Shown in pieces: positions 28,101 through 38,670 of a stretch of DNA of 64,000 bases. The stretch lies in assembly GCF_040954835.1 (NCBI RefSeq), contig NC_090714.1, forward strand, positions 2,344,501-2,408,500, given 5' to 3'. Origin of the DNA: Lepisosteus oculatus. Its lineage: Eukaryota; Chordata; Actinopteri; Semionotiformes; Lepisosteidae. Under the pieces are notes generated by a model. It did not search any database. It worked only from the letters and a program-made list of their open reading frames with translations, and was not told the origin of the DNA. The first letter of the stretch is position 1. Each line of letters opens with the position of its first letter. The translations under genes and the position numbers were made by a program.

Positions 28101-31100
28101 TTTCCATGCAGGGGCGCACCCGAAAACCTAGACAAGGTACAGTTCTGTGATTCACTGTGCCAGATCCTGCTGTTACAGTGTAAAATTATACAGCATAGAG
28201 CCCATTCACCCCAAATGTCAAAGTTTGAAACCACAGAACCTTTTTTTTTTACATTTTCTGTTCCAGATGCCTCCCTAAACTGTTGAAACTCCTGCTGCTT
28301 TTGATTCCTTTCTTGCTTTTACTTGGTAAGTATTTACAGGTTAACATTAGAGAATCTGCTGTTGAATTGACCAGTACCTAATTATTGATACATATTAACT
28401 TAGAAGTTATATTGAATATTTTTAATGCAATCTAAAGCACTATCTGAATAATTACATTTAACTGTAAAGTGTGCAAATATTTTGGCAGGAATACCCAACT
28501 GTGATCATGCTTGTCAAGTTTGTCATTTTATACAACCGCCAGACAGCAGGGCAACCGAATGACCAGATTTCCTTCAGGCCATTACAAAATCACTTTACAC
28601 TAGGAGATGACTTCTGGCATCTTTGAAACAAGTTAATTGAGGCTTCAAAGACGTGTCCTTGTAACATGAGAATAAATTAACTGGTTTTCACATCATGGCT
28701 GCTGCTGTACACTCTGAAAATGAAAGCTACCAATTACGGCTGATAAGAGAAACTCCACATCGGGACTTGATAGCCCTGGCACTTTTCATCCGGTTCGATT
28801 GCAAGTCTGTGTCCAAGTAGACCTAAATTGTAATAGGATTTAGTAGTAGGATGTTGTTCTCTAGTTGAGAATTTAGTCATTTCCCAGAGATTGCATTGGG
28901 GAGGCCGTCATATCTTTGGGCATGAGTGGAAGATCATGTGTCTTTTCACCACAGGTCTGTGGTATTGGAGCCCGTCTGGCTTGTTGCTCAGCTTGCCTGG
29001 CCTGAGCTCGTCAGACAGGCAGGTTGAAAGCGACGTCACTCCGACGCCTTCATCGGCGTTGGATCAGGTCGCTACAGAGCAGCAAGACCAAGCAGAGGCT
29101 CATCTTCACCCATCTTCAGAGGCAAGGAGATGGTTCTTTAACACTTGCCTTTCATGGAGCTTTTATTGAACAGTGCCGTCGCGCTTGTATTGGTTTACCA
29201 GTCCTCTGTTCTTGGACAGGTACATTTATGGCCTACAGATTGTGAGGGATACTCAGCCTGTTTAATAAGTGCATGCACAGTTTCAGTATATTCACTTCCC
29301 TGCTTACAGATGTATCATTTAAACAAAAACTGCATTTAACAATGTTAGCCGAAGAGTCAATGCATAAAAAAAGGCATTGAGTAACAGCAAGGTGTTGTAT
29401 TTTACAGTAAGTGGCAAATTAGATATAGTAATACAGATTAGTACATTGAAGACCTGTCTACTTTCACATTTAATCATTTCATGGTGACCAAACTATTGCC
29501 GATAGCTAATTCACAACATTATTTTTCTGCATTGTTAATTACACAGGGCGTTTGTTGAGTTCTTTGGCAGTGTAACCCACACCAGAAATTACTTATCGTG
29601 TACATTATGCTCCATCGAGCAGCTGAAACCCACTGTGCCTTTTGCCTTTGTTTGTTGTGCAGAGCGTTTCTGGCGTTTTTGATCTTGAGCGCGTGATCAG
29701 CCTGGAGAAGCGGCTGGCCCTGCTGTCGGACAGCTGCCAGAAGACCAGCCAGCAGTACGACGAGCGCCATCGCCAGCTCCTGGGCCTCTACGGCAAACTG
29801 CAGGAGCAGCTGGCGCGCGCCCGTGACGAGGAGGGCGCGTCCACGCGGATCACCAACCTCTTTGACCAGCGGATGAGCATCCTGAAGCAGGATCTCCAGC
29901 AGAGCTGGGAGGAGAAGGAACAGGTACCCTCGAGGGGTGATGCATCACTGATGAGAAGGTCCTCTATATGCTTCAGATAGAATAGTGGACTCTTGTTTGG
30001 TAAAACCTCTTCACGTTCTCTTTTGTCAGATCAAAAACAGCTGGCTTCCCCAAATTTGTCCACAGCTGCATTGGTGGGGGGGGAAATGTTTTCATTCCTT
30101 TTATATTAATCTGACAGTGTTGAACACATTTTAATGACCAAATTAAAACTTCAGTTTTTGAATGCGTTGTGTGTTATGGTTTCCCATTTAATGTTTGTAC
30201 ATCTGGTTCATTATGACGGGGACCTGAGTGCTGTCCATTCTAAAGGCAAGCAATGGAGAGTAATTTGCATGTTTTTTTTCCTTATGCAGAATCGGAATGA
30301 ATATTTGGCTTTGCACCAGAGCCATGAGTCTCGTATTGCTGACCTTGAGGGGCTACTTCAAATTATTGCTGCCAAGACAGAGGTACAGATCTGACTGATT
30401 ACAGTAGCATTACTGTACTGTGTTCTTTCAAGACATTTTAATGTAAAATTTACTGTTAATTGTGCTGGCTTACATAGATAGATACTTTATTGATCCCGTG
30501 AGGGAAATTGCAGTGCAACAGCAGCTTAACACACACAACACAGCCACAGTGTAACGAATTATATACTAATAGTACAATACATACAATACAATACAATACA
30601 AGAGTTACTCACAGATCTCAATTATAATTGAAAATATTTCCATGAAAAAGCTTCTTGGATTTAAGCACCACATTATGGTGTTGGAGCTTGTGCTAAGTAT
30701 GATTGCATTCATTGTATTTATAGGAGGTTCGGCAAAAACGTGAAACGAGCACACCAGCAGCCGTAAGGTAGGTCTTTTGACTTTACTCCTGCTATTTCTC
30801 ACCACTTCCTCGTTTACCGTGATGTCAGTATAGTAAACATTCAGCTTGTCGTGCTATGGTGAAAGGTGGGCTGACATGACTGGAACACAATGACTAAGAA
30901 TGGAAAATCACCCGGAGTTCCTGTTTTTACTCGAATGTCCATGTGCCTAATCTTATTGCAGTCAAGAGAGCGATGATCATAGCCTGCTTCTGTCTGAAGT
31001 GAAGCGATTGGAGCTGGAGTTGAATCAAATAAAAGCGGACTTGCTGGGTGTCAAGACCTGCCATTCTAAGTGCGAGGCTCTGGACTCCCTCCAAGACACT

Positions 31101-34100
31101 GTAAGTGACACAACACGCCGGCCTCCCTGTGAACTGAGTGCTCTTGAGCAAGAGGATGTTATTTTCCTTCAGGCAGTGCCTGGCTCATTAGGTGTTAATC
31201 ATTAAGCGGGTCTGCCTACGTTGAGCAATTTTCTACACAGGATGAAAACCTGCATGATAGTGTGCAATGTTTGTTGTATTCAAAAACAAACACCATTTTC
31301 ATTTTTACACTGGTTGAGTCTGGTGAGCCACCCATTGAGGACGTGGATATTTATACCAACTCCTTGATTTGTGAAAGGGATGCATTCCTTGAAAGTTGTT
31401 TAAGTGAAGATCTATTGAAAATGATTTTTCCGTACAGTAAAAAGGAAATGGTGGTCCTGTTCGATCTTAATGGGTGAATTAAGGGTGAACTCAGTGCTTG
31501 AAGGTCTGGGGCAGATGACTGCAGAAAGTTTAGTGACTTCTGCTTACTATGTTCTTTCTGTGTTTAATAGGCCTCCACATAGCAATGAGGCTTTTGTTAT
31601 ATTTTGTTGGAGGAAAACGTTAACTACACCATTTTAACCTGTGATTAAGCAAATATTTGATAGCATTTTTCCACGTATGATCAAAATATGTTTGTTTAGT
31701 ACCACTCCTCCTTACTGTAAACATGTTGGCAGTTTTACATGAATGCCAGAAGCATGTTGCTACCCTGAAAAATGAGTGCAAAACAAGATTCAAATCTGTT
31801 TTATAAACCCTATTTTCATCTACAAGTGTTAAATTTACCTCTTAAACCCAATACGCCAAGCTGAACTGTAACATCAGCACTGTGGAGACGCACTTTGTCA
31901 TTCTGCCCATGAAGATAGAATCATACTTGCTTGTTCTTTCATGTGTCTTGACTATTACTTTCGCTATATTCTTTTAAATAAGTCACTTGTCATGCAAGAG
32001 AGAGAAGCATGTGCATAAAATGTAAACAGTTGCAAGGAGGAAGTGAATCACTCGCATATTTATGGTAGGATTTATAGTCTATACTTTTTTACTCTTGTTC
32101 ATTAGTTTCTTCTTTGTCCGCAGTGTTTTACTGGGAATGGTTGAGTGAGCCAAGAGCCATATTTTGGCTGCTGCTGCTTTGTTGGGTATTTCTTATCACC
32201 AGGCAGCATCCTCCTTAAACCTTATTCACAGGACACAGTCGCGAGATCTTTATCGTACAGGACGGTGGATGGAAACGTGTGAACCCGTGCTTTTAACCTG
32301 TCATAGCTGCTTGCTAAGAATTCAGCATGAAGAGCCTCGTGAGCGATATTTGGGTGGGCGCGTGCCGGCGAGGAGGTTGTGCGGTAGTGATGAGGCGCGA
32401 GTAACGGCCTGATGTGTGTGAAAGGTGGACGCGCGCGTCAGGGAGGCCGTGAAGACGCTGATCTACGGGAGCAGGGAGGCCCAGATGCCCGAGTCCCTGC
32501 TGCAGTGGCTTTCCTCGCAGTACGTGCAGCACGGTGACCTGCAGGGCCGGCTGGCTTCCCTGGAGCAGCGCGTGTTCAAGAACATCACCAGCTACACAAG
32601 CCAGACCAAGCAGATGCCCACTGCTCAGGTGGTGACCAGTGCTGTCAACGGCGCAGGCGTCACTGGAATAACGGAGGAGGTGGGTGACATTTCTCATCCA
32701 GGTGAAACATCCAGTTTCCCTGTCTGGAAAGCTGGTTTCTGATTTATTTTGTACGTTCATTATTTCGTCTCCTGGTTTAACGTTTGTTGAACTACCCGTC
32801 AAAGCGAGTTACATATCTGCCTGGCAACAAGGAAAGAGTGATCTGAATTTGATGAAACCGTATCAAAACACATCAGTTAAGTATGGAAAAAAAATCTGAC
32901 AGCTCCCAGAAAGAGGCAATAAACATTGTAGAAAGTTCCTGTAGGTGTTTCAGTTGGCCATTTTAAGGGAATCCAATAGAAAAAGATAACCAAATGTATA
33001 ATACACAATTACAATAATGATGTACTATGTATATAATAATTTGAATGATCTTTTACAGGCTTAATTAAATTAACTTTGTGACTTGTTTGTTTTGGCAGAA
33101 TGAATCTATTAATCCATCTAGCGACCACGTGCTTTACTGATCTTAACGGTTTCAAATGGCATTGTGTTATTCTCCGCCCTCATACCCTGCTTCTCAGTGG
33201 ATTTACTTGCCCAGCCTACCTTCAAACTGAGCACAACTGGCTCTTGTTTCTTCACACAGCAGGTACATGCAATCGTGAACAATGCACTGAGGCTCTACTC
33301 TCAAGACCGAACAGGCCTGGTGGATTATGCATTAGAATCGGGAGGTACAGTAGCTGCTACTTTTGCTTTTTTTACACATGATTTAGAACTGGCGAGAGCA
33401 CTGAACAGTGTGGGTAAGATCAAGAATTTATATCACATATTCTGCATTTAGTTTCTGCAGCAGATTGAGAAAAAAATAAGACCTGTTTTAAGCAGTTTTG
33501 TGTGCCTTCTGAACTTTTATGATATTATTGATGCTGGGATTTCTAATTCACCTGGTGGAGACTGTCCCTGCTAACTATTCCTGTTTGCTCCTCCATTACA
33601 TGTGTGGTGTTAAAACATGGAAAATGGTATCCCTAATAAACTGTTGTCTGTTCTAAAACAGATATGATACTGATGAACATTCCCCAGTTGTCTGTAGGTG
33701 TCCTGCTTTAGGAGTTACTGTTTTCATGAAGGATGATAAATTCATACTGTCACCAGTGTAATATGAGTGTTGATTATTATGTGTGTATTCTCACAAAATA
33801 AGTCTGTTCTCGGCACACTGTGGAAGGAAAAGTCCAACCTTCCGGAGCAGTAACTTTCTTTGCTGAGACAAACCTTCAGATGCAAGCAACTCCCATTATT
33901 GCACAGAGCTTTAACATTCCCATGTTAATACTAAGCCTGAGTCTTACTAACAAAGCACTAGCGGCATGGGTGTGCCAACATTACACTACCGTCACAGTGA
34001 GTCTTCCAGCTCATCTAGATCACAGGCTTTGGGCAGATTCTCTTCCTTTGAAAATTGGCAGTCGATATTTCACAGGGACTTTGACAAGTAACACACAAAG

Positions 34101-37100
34101 TCACAGTATCTCTACAATCTTCGGAAGTACCACATTTTTTTTTTTGTATTTAATGACCGTCAAGTTTATAAACCACTTATGTATAATCACTTGTGAAACA
34201 ATAGAGAATGAATTGATTTACCTGGATGGACAGCTGCCGGCGAATGAGTATTTTAGTTTCTTCCTGCTGCCCCGCACCCGCGTCTTCGAGATCAGGGCGC
34301 GAGGACTCGGCTCACGGATACGCTAATCACTGCCATGTTCTTGGTAGGCGGCAGCATCCTCAGCACCCGGTGCTCCGAGACCTACGAGACCAAGACAGCC
34401 CTGATGAGCCTGTTTGGGGTCCCTCTCTGGTACTTCTCCCAGTCTCCACGGGTCGTCATACAGGTGAGTCAGCACACTGTAGCCCGGAGAAATCGATATT
34501 TGATGCATCCTGTAAGCATAGATTTCATCAATTTCCCTACGGGACTAATGAAGTATTATCTATCTATCTAGAGTCAGAGCTCCTTGTCCACTTTAAAAAG
34601 CAAAGTAGAGATTCTAGTCTCTCAGAAGTAAAAATGTATATTTAAATTTGTATTTATATGAAATTGCATTTGCCACCTGTTGTAGTTCTTAGTTTTTTTT
34701 GCAGTTATGCCAGCCAATGCATTTTGGAAAAGACTGGTTTTATGCGAGCAATAATGGTGGTGATGTAATGTTTATTACTCTTTTGCATGATAAAAATTTG
34801 CTTCCCGTGTGCTCTTCTGTTGAGTGCATGTGTATATCTATTTTTTGAAAGGTGGTGGATCTCGGTTGTTGGTTACAATCCCATGATAAATCCTTTTATC
34901 TTAGAAGTAACAGCATTTGAAAGGTCAAGGTGGGGAGAGTCATTTTGAATGATACTTTTCTACTCATCTGCCACTTGAAAAATAATTCTGCCTCCCTCCT
35001 CCAGCCGGATGTTTACCCTGGGAACTGCTGGGCTTTCAAGGGCTCGCAGGGCTACCTGGTCATTCGTCTTTCCCTGACCATCATCCCCTCCTCCTTCACC
35101 CTGGAGCACATCCCCAAGGCCCTCTCGCCCACGGGCCACATCAGCAGCGCCCCCCGCAATTTCACCGTCTATGTAAGTCGGCGACGCTCCCTGGCTTCTC
35201 CATGTCTTCGATTGCATGGCGGCGTGCAGCTACAGGAGACCGATCGGCCTTGTTCGGAGCTCTGTAAAGTCCTGCTGACTTAAAGAGGAACTGCAGTCCC
35301 CACCTCCAGACTGGTTATTAAACCTCGGCAACCAAATCAATGCATTGAGGTGTTGGAGAAAAAGTTTACGAATTTTGGATCAAGCCCAAAATCAACTGTG
35401 AACTTTGTGACAGTTGTTGTTGCAAACCCGCATTTGTGTTCCCATGCATTGTGACGTGAAGCAGTCCTTCCTGCCCGATGGTCTCTGTAATGACTAATGT
35501 AGTGCAGTGCAGGAGAAAATAAAAACAGGGCGTGCAATAGATATTTCTACGACGGGTAGGTCGTATTTGTCGGCAGTCGAGAGCAGTATTTCTATTGGAT
35601 TAAAAGAGACGTACTCCCAAGCCTGCTGGTTTGCTGCAACACGTCACCAGAAGTTTTGTTGCCTCGTACTGAACAGAACGTGGTGCTGCGCATGCCTGGA
35701 AATTTCCTGATGTAATTTGATGTAATGTTTTTGTGATGTAACTTGTAAAACCTCCAATTTACTCTGAACATTTCTTTTATTGTGGTTTGAAATGCACTCA
35801 TCCAATGCTGATATATAATATCAAAATAGTTGCAGTTCCCCTTTAATGGTGTGCTGTTTATAACTACACATGATCGTTTTACACAACAGACGTGCACTAC
35901 AGTGGATGTGCTGTTGTAAGGCTTGGATTTTCAGTATATAGTAAGCTGGCAATGTCAAAATATTCTGTATCCCTTTGACTTGAATTTTTGTGGAATAAGG
36001 GGAAGGTTTTAAAGGAAAAACTAAACCTTAGTCAAACCAAGATTACGTCCACTAGTTTGTTGGAAATTCTATCTTTCCAATTTCTAAACTGTGTAAGAAT
36101 TGGACCGCCTCTGAAATAATTTATTGCATTTAATTGCTTTTAGAACAAAAGTCACATTTTGTGATTGAGTCAGATGTTCAGCTACTGGAAAAAAAAAATA
36201 GGTAAAAGTTTGCCATAATTTTGCCATTTTGATTGTTGAATCATAACTAGATGTTGCTCATAGTTAAAGCCAGGACAATCCTTTATCAAAAGAGTTGTGG
36301 GCTCTTTGGCTTACAGTAAAAAGGAAGGAATGTGTAGCATATTGGCTAAAACTGATAGTGGCTTCTTCTAAAATGCATGTGTAACATACATTTTAGAAAG
36401 GCTGTTCTTTAATTACTCCAATAATCAAACTGATAAGTCCATTTGTGTTGGGGAAGAGTAACAGTCTTGTCTCCATGTGTTGTGGTTTGTCCCAGGGTCT
36501 AGAGGATGAATACCAGGAAGAGGGAAAGCTTCTGGGACGTTACACTTATGAAGAAGATGGAGAGTCCTTCCAGACCTTTCCTGTAACCGTACGTTTTCAA
36601 CCTAAATCAATTTTTACGTCTTGAATTATTCTTCCAAATTCAAACAGCAAACTTGAATTGTGAGGCCGACCTTAATAAGGCTTACTAGAAAGGAGGCACA
36701 CAGACTAAACATCTTCATCGATGTAGCCCCCAGTCCCTTCGGTTCCATTAAGCTTCCCTTATTTTGAATATCTCTTTTTTTTTTCTTGAAAGGTTTATCT
36801 TGTGTTTGTGAATATGCTTACAGGAATAGTGCAGTGGTCAGTATGCCCGCTTTGGCTGGGAACTCAAAACTGGTTTTGGGATGCATTGCTTCATTCTCCT
36901 CTGAGCTGTGCAAAATGTCCAGCCAGGATCGACTTCCCTCGGCTCTGACTAGTAAACTTGGAGTCGCATTAGAAAACCAGGAGCACATTCTGAATGCAGA
37001 GCTAGACATCCCCGAAACATGCCACTCCTTTCCCGACGTACTGTGTTCTAGAGCAGTCTGGCCTGCTTGTGTGCAGTGTTTTAGGGCTTGTGTTTAATCG

Positions 37101-37340
37101 GTTCAATTAAACTTTGTTATAAAGTAGATCATCAAAGCATCGAAGCCATTTTAATCTGTGTCTACATGTGCAGTAGTGCCAGTATGTATTTTTGTGTTGT
37201 TGAAAACTATTTCTTTTTTTTAGGAGGAAAATGACAAAGCCTACCAGATCATAGAAGTCAGAGTGCTTTCCAACTGGGGTCATCCGGAGTACACCTGTCT
37301 CTATCGATTCAGAGTACACGGAGAGCCCTACAAGAAATGA
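13156..37340 (+). CDS. SUN1: SUN domain-containing protein 1 (LINC complex, inner nuclear membrane)
   Basis: SUN1 spans the inner nuclear membrane and binds KASH proteins in the perinuclear space, linking lamina to cytoskeleton. Exons: 13144-13238, 18822-19004, 19432-19622, 20689-20715, 21118-21327, 23535-23615, 24747-24854, 26238-26336, 27714-27807, 28267-28325, 28955-29121, 29663-29923, 30290-30382, 30724-30767, 30962-31100, 32425-32679, 33260-33344, 34348-34463, 35005-35172, 36496-36588 and 37224-37340. All phases agree, giving 2673 bases (890 aa). The start MTMDFSRLHIYTPPQCVPEN matches the family; the ATG at 13162 has the better context (ACCATGG), and human SUN1 begins at that MDF. In order the protein has a Ser-rich N-terminus with RMSRRSLRLATT (about 78), a C-x2-C/H zinc-finger-like segment (about 187-205), hydrophobic segments (295-378), coiled coils (430-670) and the SUN domain (about 715-890). 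The donor of exon 2 is GC. Introns hold several transposon remnants. Confidence 0.95.
13846..13990 (+). repeat. Non-LTR retrotransposon 3' tail (copy 2 of 4), SUN1 intron
   Basis: The copy begins in a TAGATAGATAGA run, then CTTTATCGATCCC, GGAAATTGCAGTGCAACAGC and AGCTTAACACAGACAACACAGCC. The whole stretch, not just the end, is repeated at 30474-30600. The family ends in a short tandem run, as some non-LTR elements do. It is only the terminal 100-150 bases; no reverse transcriptase is nearby. Confidence 0.7.
16610..17106 (+). promoter_or_regulatory. Internal CpG island with strong splice donor; possible alternative SUN1 first exon
   Basis: About 450 bases of dense GC and CpG sit alone inside AT-rich SUN1 intron 1. 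The island ends at CATCCAG|GTGAGT (donor at 17107), a near-ideal 5' splice site. A transcript from here would splice to the exon at 18822, which has an in-frame ATG at about 18895 (MSRRSLRL), giving an N-terminally shortened SUN1. The island's open frames show no protein-like features, so the exon is probably noncoding. This is an inference from base composition and the donor. Confidence 0.45.
19005..19010 (+). other. SUN1: Non-canonical GC splice donor in SUN1
   Basis: The exon 18822-19004 ends in CCTACAG and the intron begins GCGAGT. The next exon starts at 19432 after a normal CTAG acceptor. Only this junction gives the frame that reads on into the conserved DESSIQEKTLVDSFWG segment. The GT four bases further on would shift the frame, so the GC donor is required unless the base is a sequencing error or allele. 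Confidence 0.8.
19737..19812. repeat. Short fold-back sequence in SUN1 intron
   Basis: TGGACCACTGGTAGG and CCTACTGGTCCA lie about 35 bases apart and are imperfect inverted repeats of each other. The unit could form a hairpin with a loop around AGGTCCTCTCCTAAGGG. It may be a fragment of a small inverted-repeat element. No second copy was found in this window. Confidence 0.35.
20689..20715 (+). CDS. SUN1: SUN1 27-base microexon
   Basis: The exon lies between TTTTAACAG and GTGAGT and encodes the end of DSFWG plus LDEDRDLK. Its phases (1 in, 1 out) match both neighbours. Human SUN1 has the matching WGLDDDGDLKG at this place, which supports it despite its size. Confidence 0.85.
23535..23615 (+). 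CDS. SUN1: SUN1 cassette exon A (81 bases)
   Basis: It sits between TTGCAG and GTAAGT and codes for AHSSFCGSMNVKDLM...NGSLC. It is 81 bases with phase 1 at both ends, so it can be skipped without changing frame. It adds cysteines to the nucleoplasmic region between the zinc-finger-like segment and the first hydrophobic segment. SUN1 isoforms in mammals differ by exons in this region; whether this one is skipped is not visible in the DNA. Confidence 0.75.
24747..24854 (+). CDS. SUN1: SUN1 cassette exon B (108 bases)
   Basis: It sits between CCAACAG and a weak donor GTTGAT and encodes DDCKGKKHLETQ...LWHIVAYTG. It joins exon A to read NGSLC-DDCKGKKHL, close to what I recall of long mammalian SUN1 isoforms. 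At 108 bases with phase 1 on both sides, it is skippable in frame, and its weak donor favours regulated use. Confidence 0.75.
25640..25800. repeat. Dispersed repeat fragment in SUN1 intron
   Basis: The segment 'TATATAGCACTTTTCTAGACACTC...' followed by 'CTCCACCACCAATATGAAGC', 'CACCTGGATGATGCGATGGC' and 'AGCCAGAGTGCTCCAG' is a repeat I know from many fish genomes. It has no coding content. No second copy was noticed in this window, so the call rests on recall. Confidence 0.4.
26238..28325 (+). CDS. SUN1: SUN1 membrane-associated exons (hydrophobic segments and TM helix)
   Basis: Three exons (26238-26336, 27714-27807, 28267-28325) encode successive hydrophobic stretches. The first is GYYLFQAVRTVASAGWFV...LWSFLWLAVVSPG, the second GAFWWLGTGWYHLVTLMSLL then NVFILTR, and the third CLPKLLKLLLLLIPFLLLL. 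The third is the strongest and fits the transmembrane helix of SUN proteins; the earlier ones match hydrophobic regions thought to lie against or in the membrane. Exons join in phases 1, 2, 1. Confidence 0.85.
28955..29121 (+). CDS. SUN1: SUN1 lumenal linker exon with a possible second GC donor
   Basis: The exon after the TM helix begins LWYWSPSGLLLSLPGL and continues as an acidic, Ser/Gln-rich linker (DQVATEQQDQAEAH). Ending at TCAGAG|GCAAGG (a GC donor) gives phase 0 and joins cleanly to the exon at 29663. The alternative is GT at 29133 with an acceptor at 29664, which also keeps frame and adds four residues. Which is used cannot be told from the DNA. Confidence 0.65.
29663..32679 (+). CDS. 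SUN1: SUN1 coiled-coil exons
   Basis: Five exons (29663-29923, 30290-30382, 30724-30767, 30962-31100, 32425-32679) code for long charged helices. Heptad-like leucines are plain in LEKRLALLSDSCQKTSQQYD, LLGLYGKLQEQLARARDEEG and LLLSEVKRLELELNQIKADL. They make up the lumenal coiled coil that trimerises SUN proteins and sets the spacing between membranes. The last exon runs into the conserved VTSAVNGAGVTGITEE stretch at the edge of the SUN domain. Confidence 0.85.
30474..30600 (+). repeat. Non-LTR retrotransposon 3' tail (copy 3 of 4)
   Basis: ATAGATAGATACTTTATTGATCCCGTGAGGGAAATTGCAG with interruptions, then AACAGCAGCTTAACACACACAAC and CAGCCACAGTGTAAC. It matches the copy at 13846 closely over about 100 bases, more closely than the other two. 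It ends in an ACAATACAATACAA run, and lies in the 30382-30724 intron of SUN1. Confidence 0.7.
33260..37340 (+). CDS. SUN1: SUN1 SUN-domain exons
   Basis: Five exons form the KASH-binding domain, entered from exon 33260-33344 (QVHAIVNNALRLYSQDRTGL): GGSILSTRCSETYETKTALM, SLFGVPLWYFSQSPRVVIQ, PDVYPGNCWAFKGSQGYLVI, SSFTLEHIPKALSPTG, GLEDEYQEEGKLLGRYTY and IIEVRVLSNWGHPEYTCLYR. The final residues are FRVHGEPYKK. The NCWAFKGSQG signature and the YTCLYRFRVHGEP end are characteristic of SUN domains. No break or missing exon is seen. In this family the terminal lobe binds the KASH peptide. Confidence 0.93.
34531..34572 (-). repeat. Non-LTR retrotransposon 3' tail fragment (copy 4 of 4)
   Basis: Read on the minus strand this is a TAGATAGATAGATA run, then ATACTTCATTAGTCCC and GTAGGGAAATT. 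It is the same terminal motif as at 13846, in antisense and only about 40 bases long, in the SUN1 intron after the 34348-34463 exon. Confidence 0.6.
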
Positions 37341-38670
37341 GTCATCTCGGACTTTCTCCTCCAAATGTACAGTGGTTTATTTTGTATATAGTGGAAGACT
37401 TGGGACTATTTACGGACATGGAGGAACATGTCTGGGCCAACGTGAAGCTACACCTCCTAAACTCTAAAAAAAGAGGAATAGCTAAATCTGACATCTGCAG
37501 AACAATTTGACCTCCTTACGTTTCTGGCACTTGACGCCTGCACTGAATGCTGACGTGTGGTCAGCCTAAGGGTATACAGCTGGAAAAATTACGGTCTTGA
37601 CCACTATACCTATCTCGTAAAAGGCAACGCTTTTGAAGTGATAATAACCTCAAGTTTTATAATGGATGGATGGATGTAAAGGAATATAGCAAAGCTCTCT
37701 CCCTTGGTGAGATCTGGTGTACACTGGATTGGCTGTTCTGTCTGTTGCAAGGATGAACAAACTGGTTTGGTGAAAACGGCATCAGATCTAAATGTAACCT
37801 TTATTTAGTTTTCTATAATGGTTATTCTGCTATAATAACTTTTTTTTAAAGTAAGGATTTGGAGATGCTTTTTTTCCCCAAAAATGCATTAAAACATTTT
37901 ATGCTAGGGATCAAATAGGAAATTCCCCAAGAATATTATACCTGAATGGCAAGCTCACTGTTCATGCTGTACAAACTACTGATGTTTATTTGCTATTCAT
38001 GCACTAATAGCTGCAGAATATTTTTCAAAACTTAGAGGGAAAGAAACATCCACAACTCAACACTTCCTGCTCCAGCTGGCAGTACACAAATGTTGATATT
38101 TGATATCGAAGACAGAATAGTTAAAATGTTGATCCGGCTGTTATCCATCATCTGGGCAGGAATGTAATTGTACGTTTTATTGTTAATAGTTTGTCTTTAA
38201 AGTCTGCTATATCAGTGTTGCTTTAAAAGATATACCCTGTCATTTTTATTTTTTTTTTACTGGAAAAGTTGAAGGACACGCTCCTGACTTGTTATAAGAG
38301 TGTATATTGCACAAGTCCTTGTAATTTGTAGAAATATCTTAAAAAGGAAAAACCAAACACATAGGCATCCTCTATTAAGAGTGGCCCATCAGGATAAAAT
38401 TCTAAACTGTATTTTTAAAATGCATCACTTGTATATCTCCAGCAAAGCCAGGTTATAGAGGGATGGGAACTGTTAATAACACTATTTATTTTTAAAAAAA
38501 TAACGAGTTAAAGATTGGACTTTGTGCAATGTATTTTTGTAAATGCTTTTCAATCTATTTGGATCGTCTTGAGACAGTTTTATTTTCTTTTTTTAAATTT
38601 GTCTTTGCTATTATAACATGGACAAACAGCTACGGAAATGTTCAAATAAAGGATTTAAATTTTTGAGAGC
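37341..38670 (+). other. SUN1: SUN1 3' UTR with poly(A) signal
   Basis: After TGA at 37338-37340 there is about 1.3 kb of AT-rich sequence without coding signs. AATAAA at 38645-38650 is followed by a T-rich stretch, so the transcript probably ends near 38670. The length of this UTR is an inference from that signal. Confidence 0.6.

Noticed and set aside
28112-28136. Possible extra SUN1 exon after CCATGCAG
   Set aside because: The phase does not fit: the exon before ends in phase 2 and this piece would leave phase 0, breaking the frame into the TM exon at 28267. The 27807 to 28267 join is perfect without it.
33820-34326. 168-codon open frame inside a SUN1 intron, plus strand
   Set aside because: It has no family resemblance, its composition is that of plain intron, and it overlaps no splice signals. 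It runs by chance up to just before the SUN-domain exon at 34348.
36786-37097. SINE-like or coding stretch in the last SUN1 introns (GTGCAGTGGTCAGTATGCCC)
   Set aside because: It resembles an A-box but no B-box follows at the right distance, and the 103-codon frame has no homology I know.
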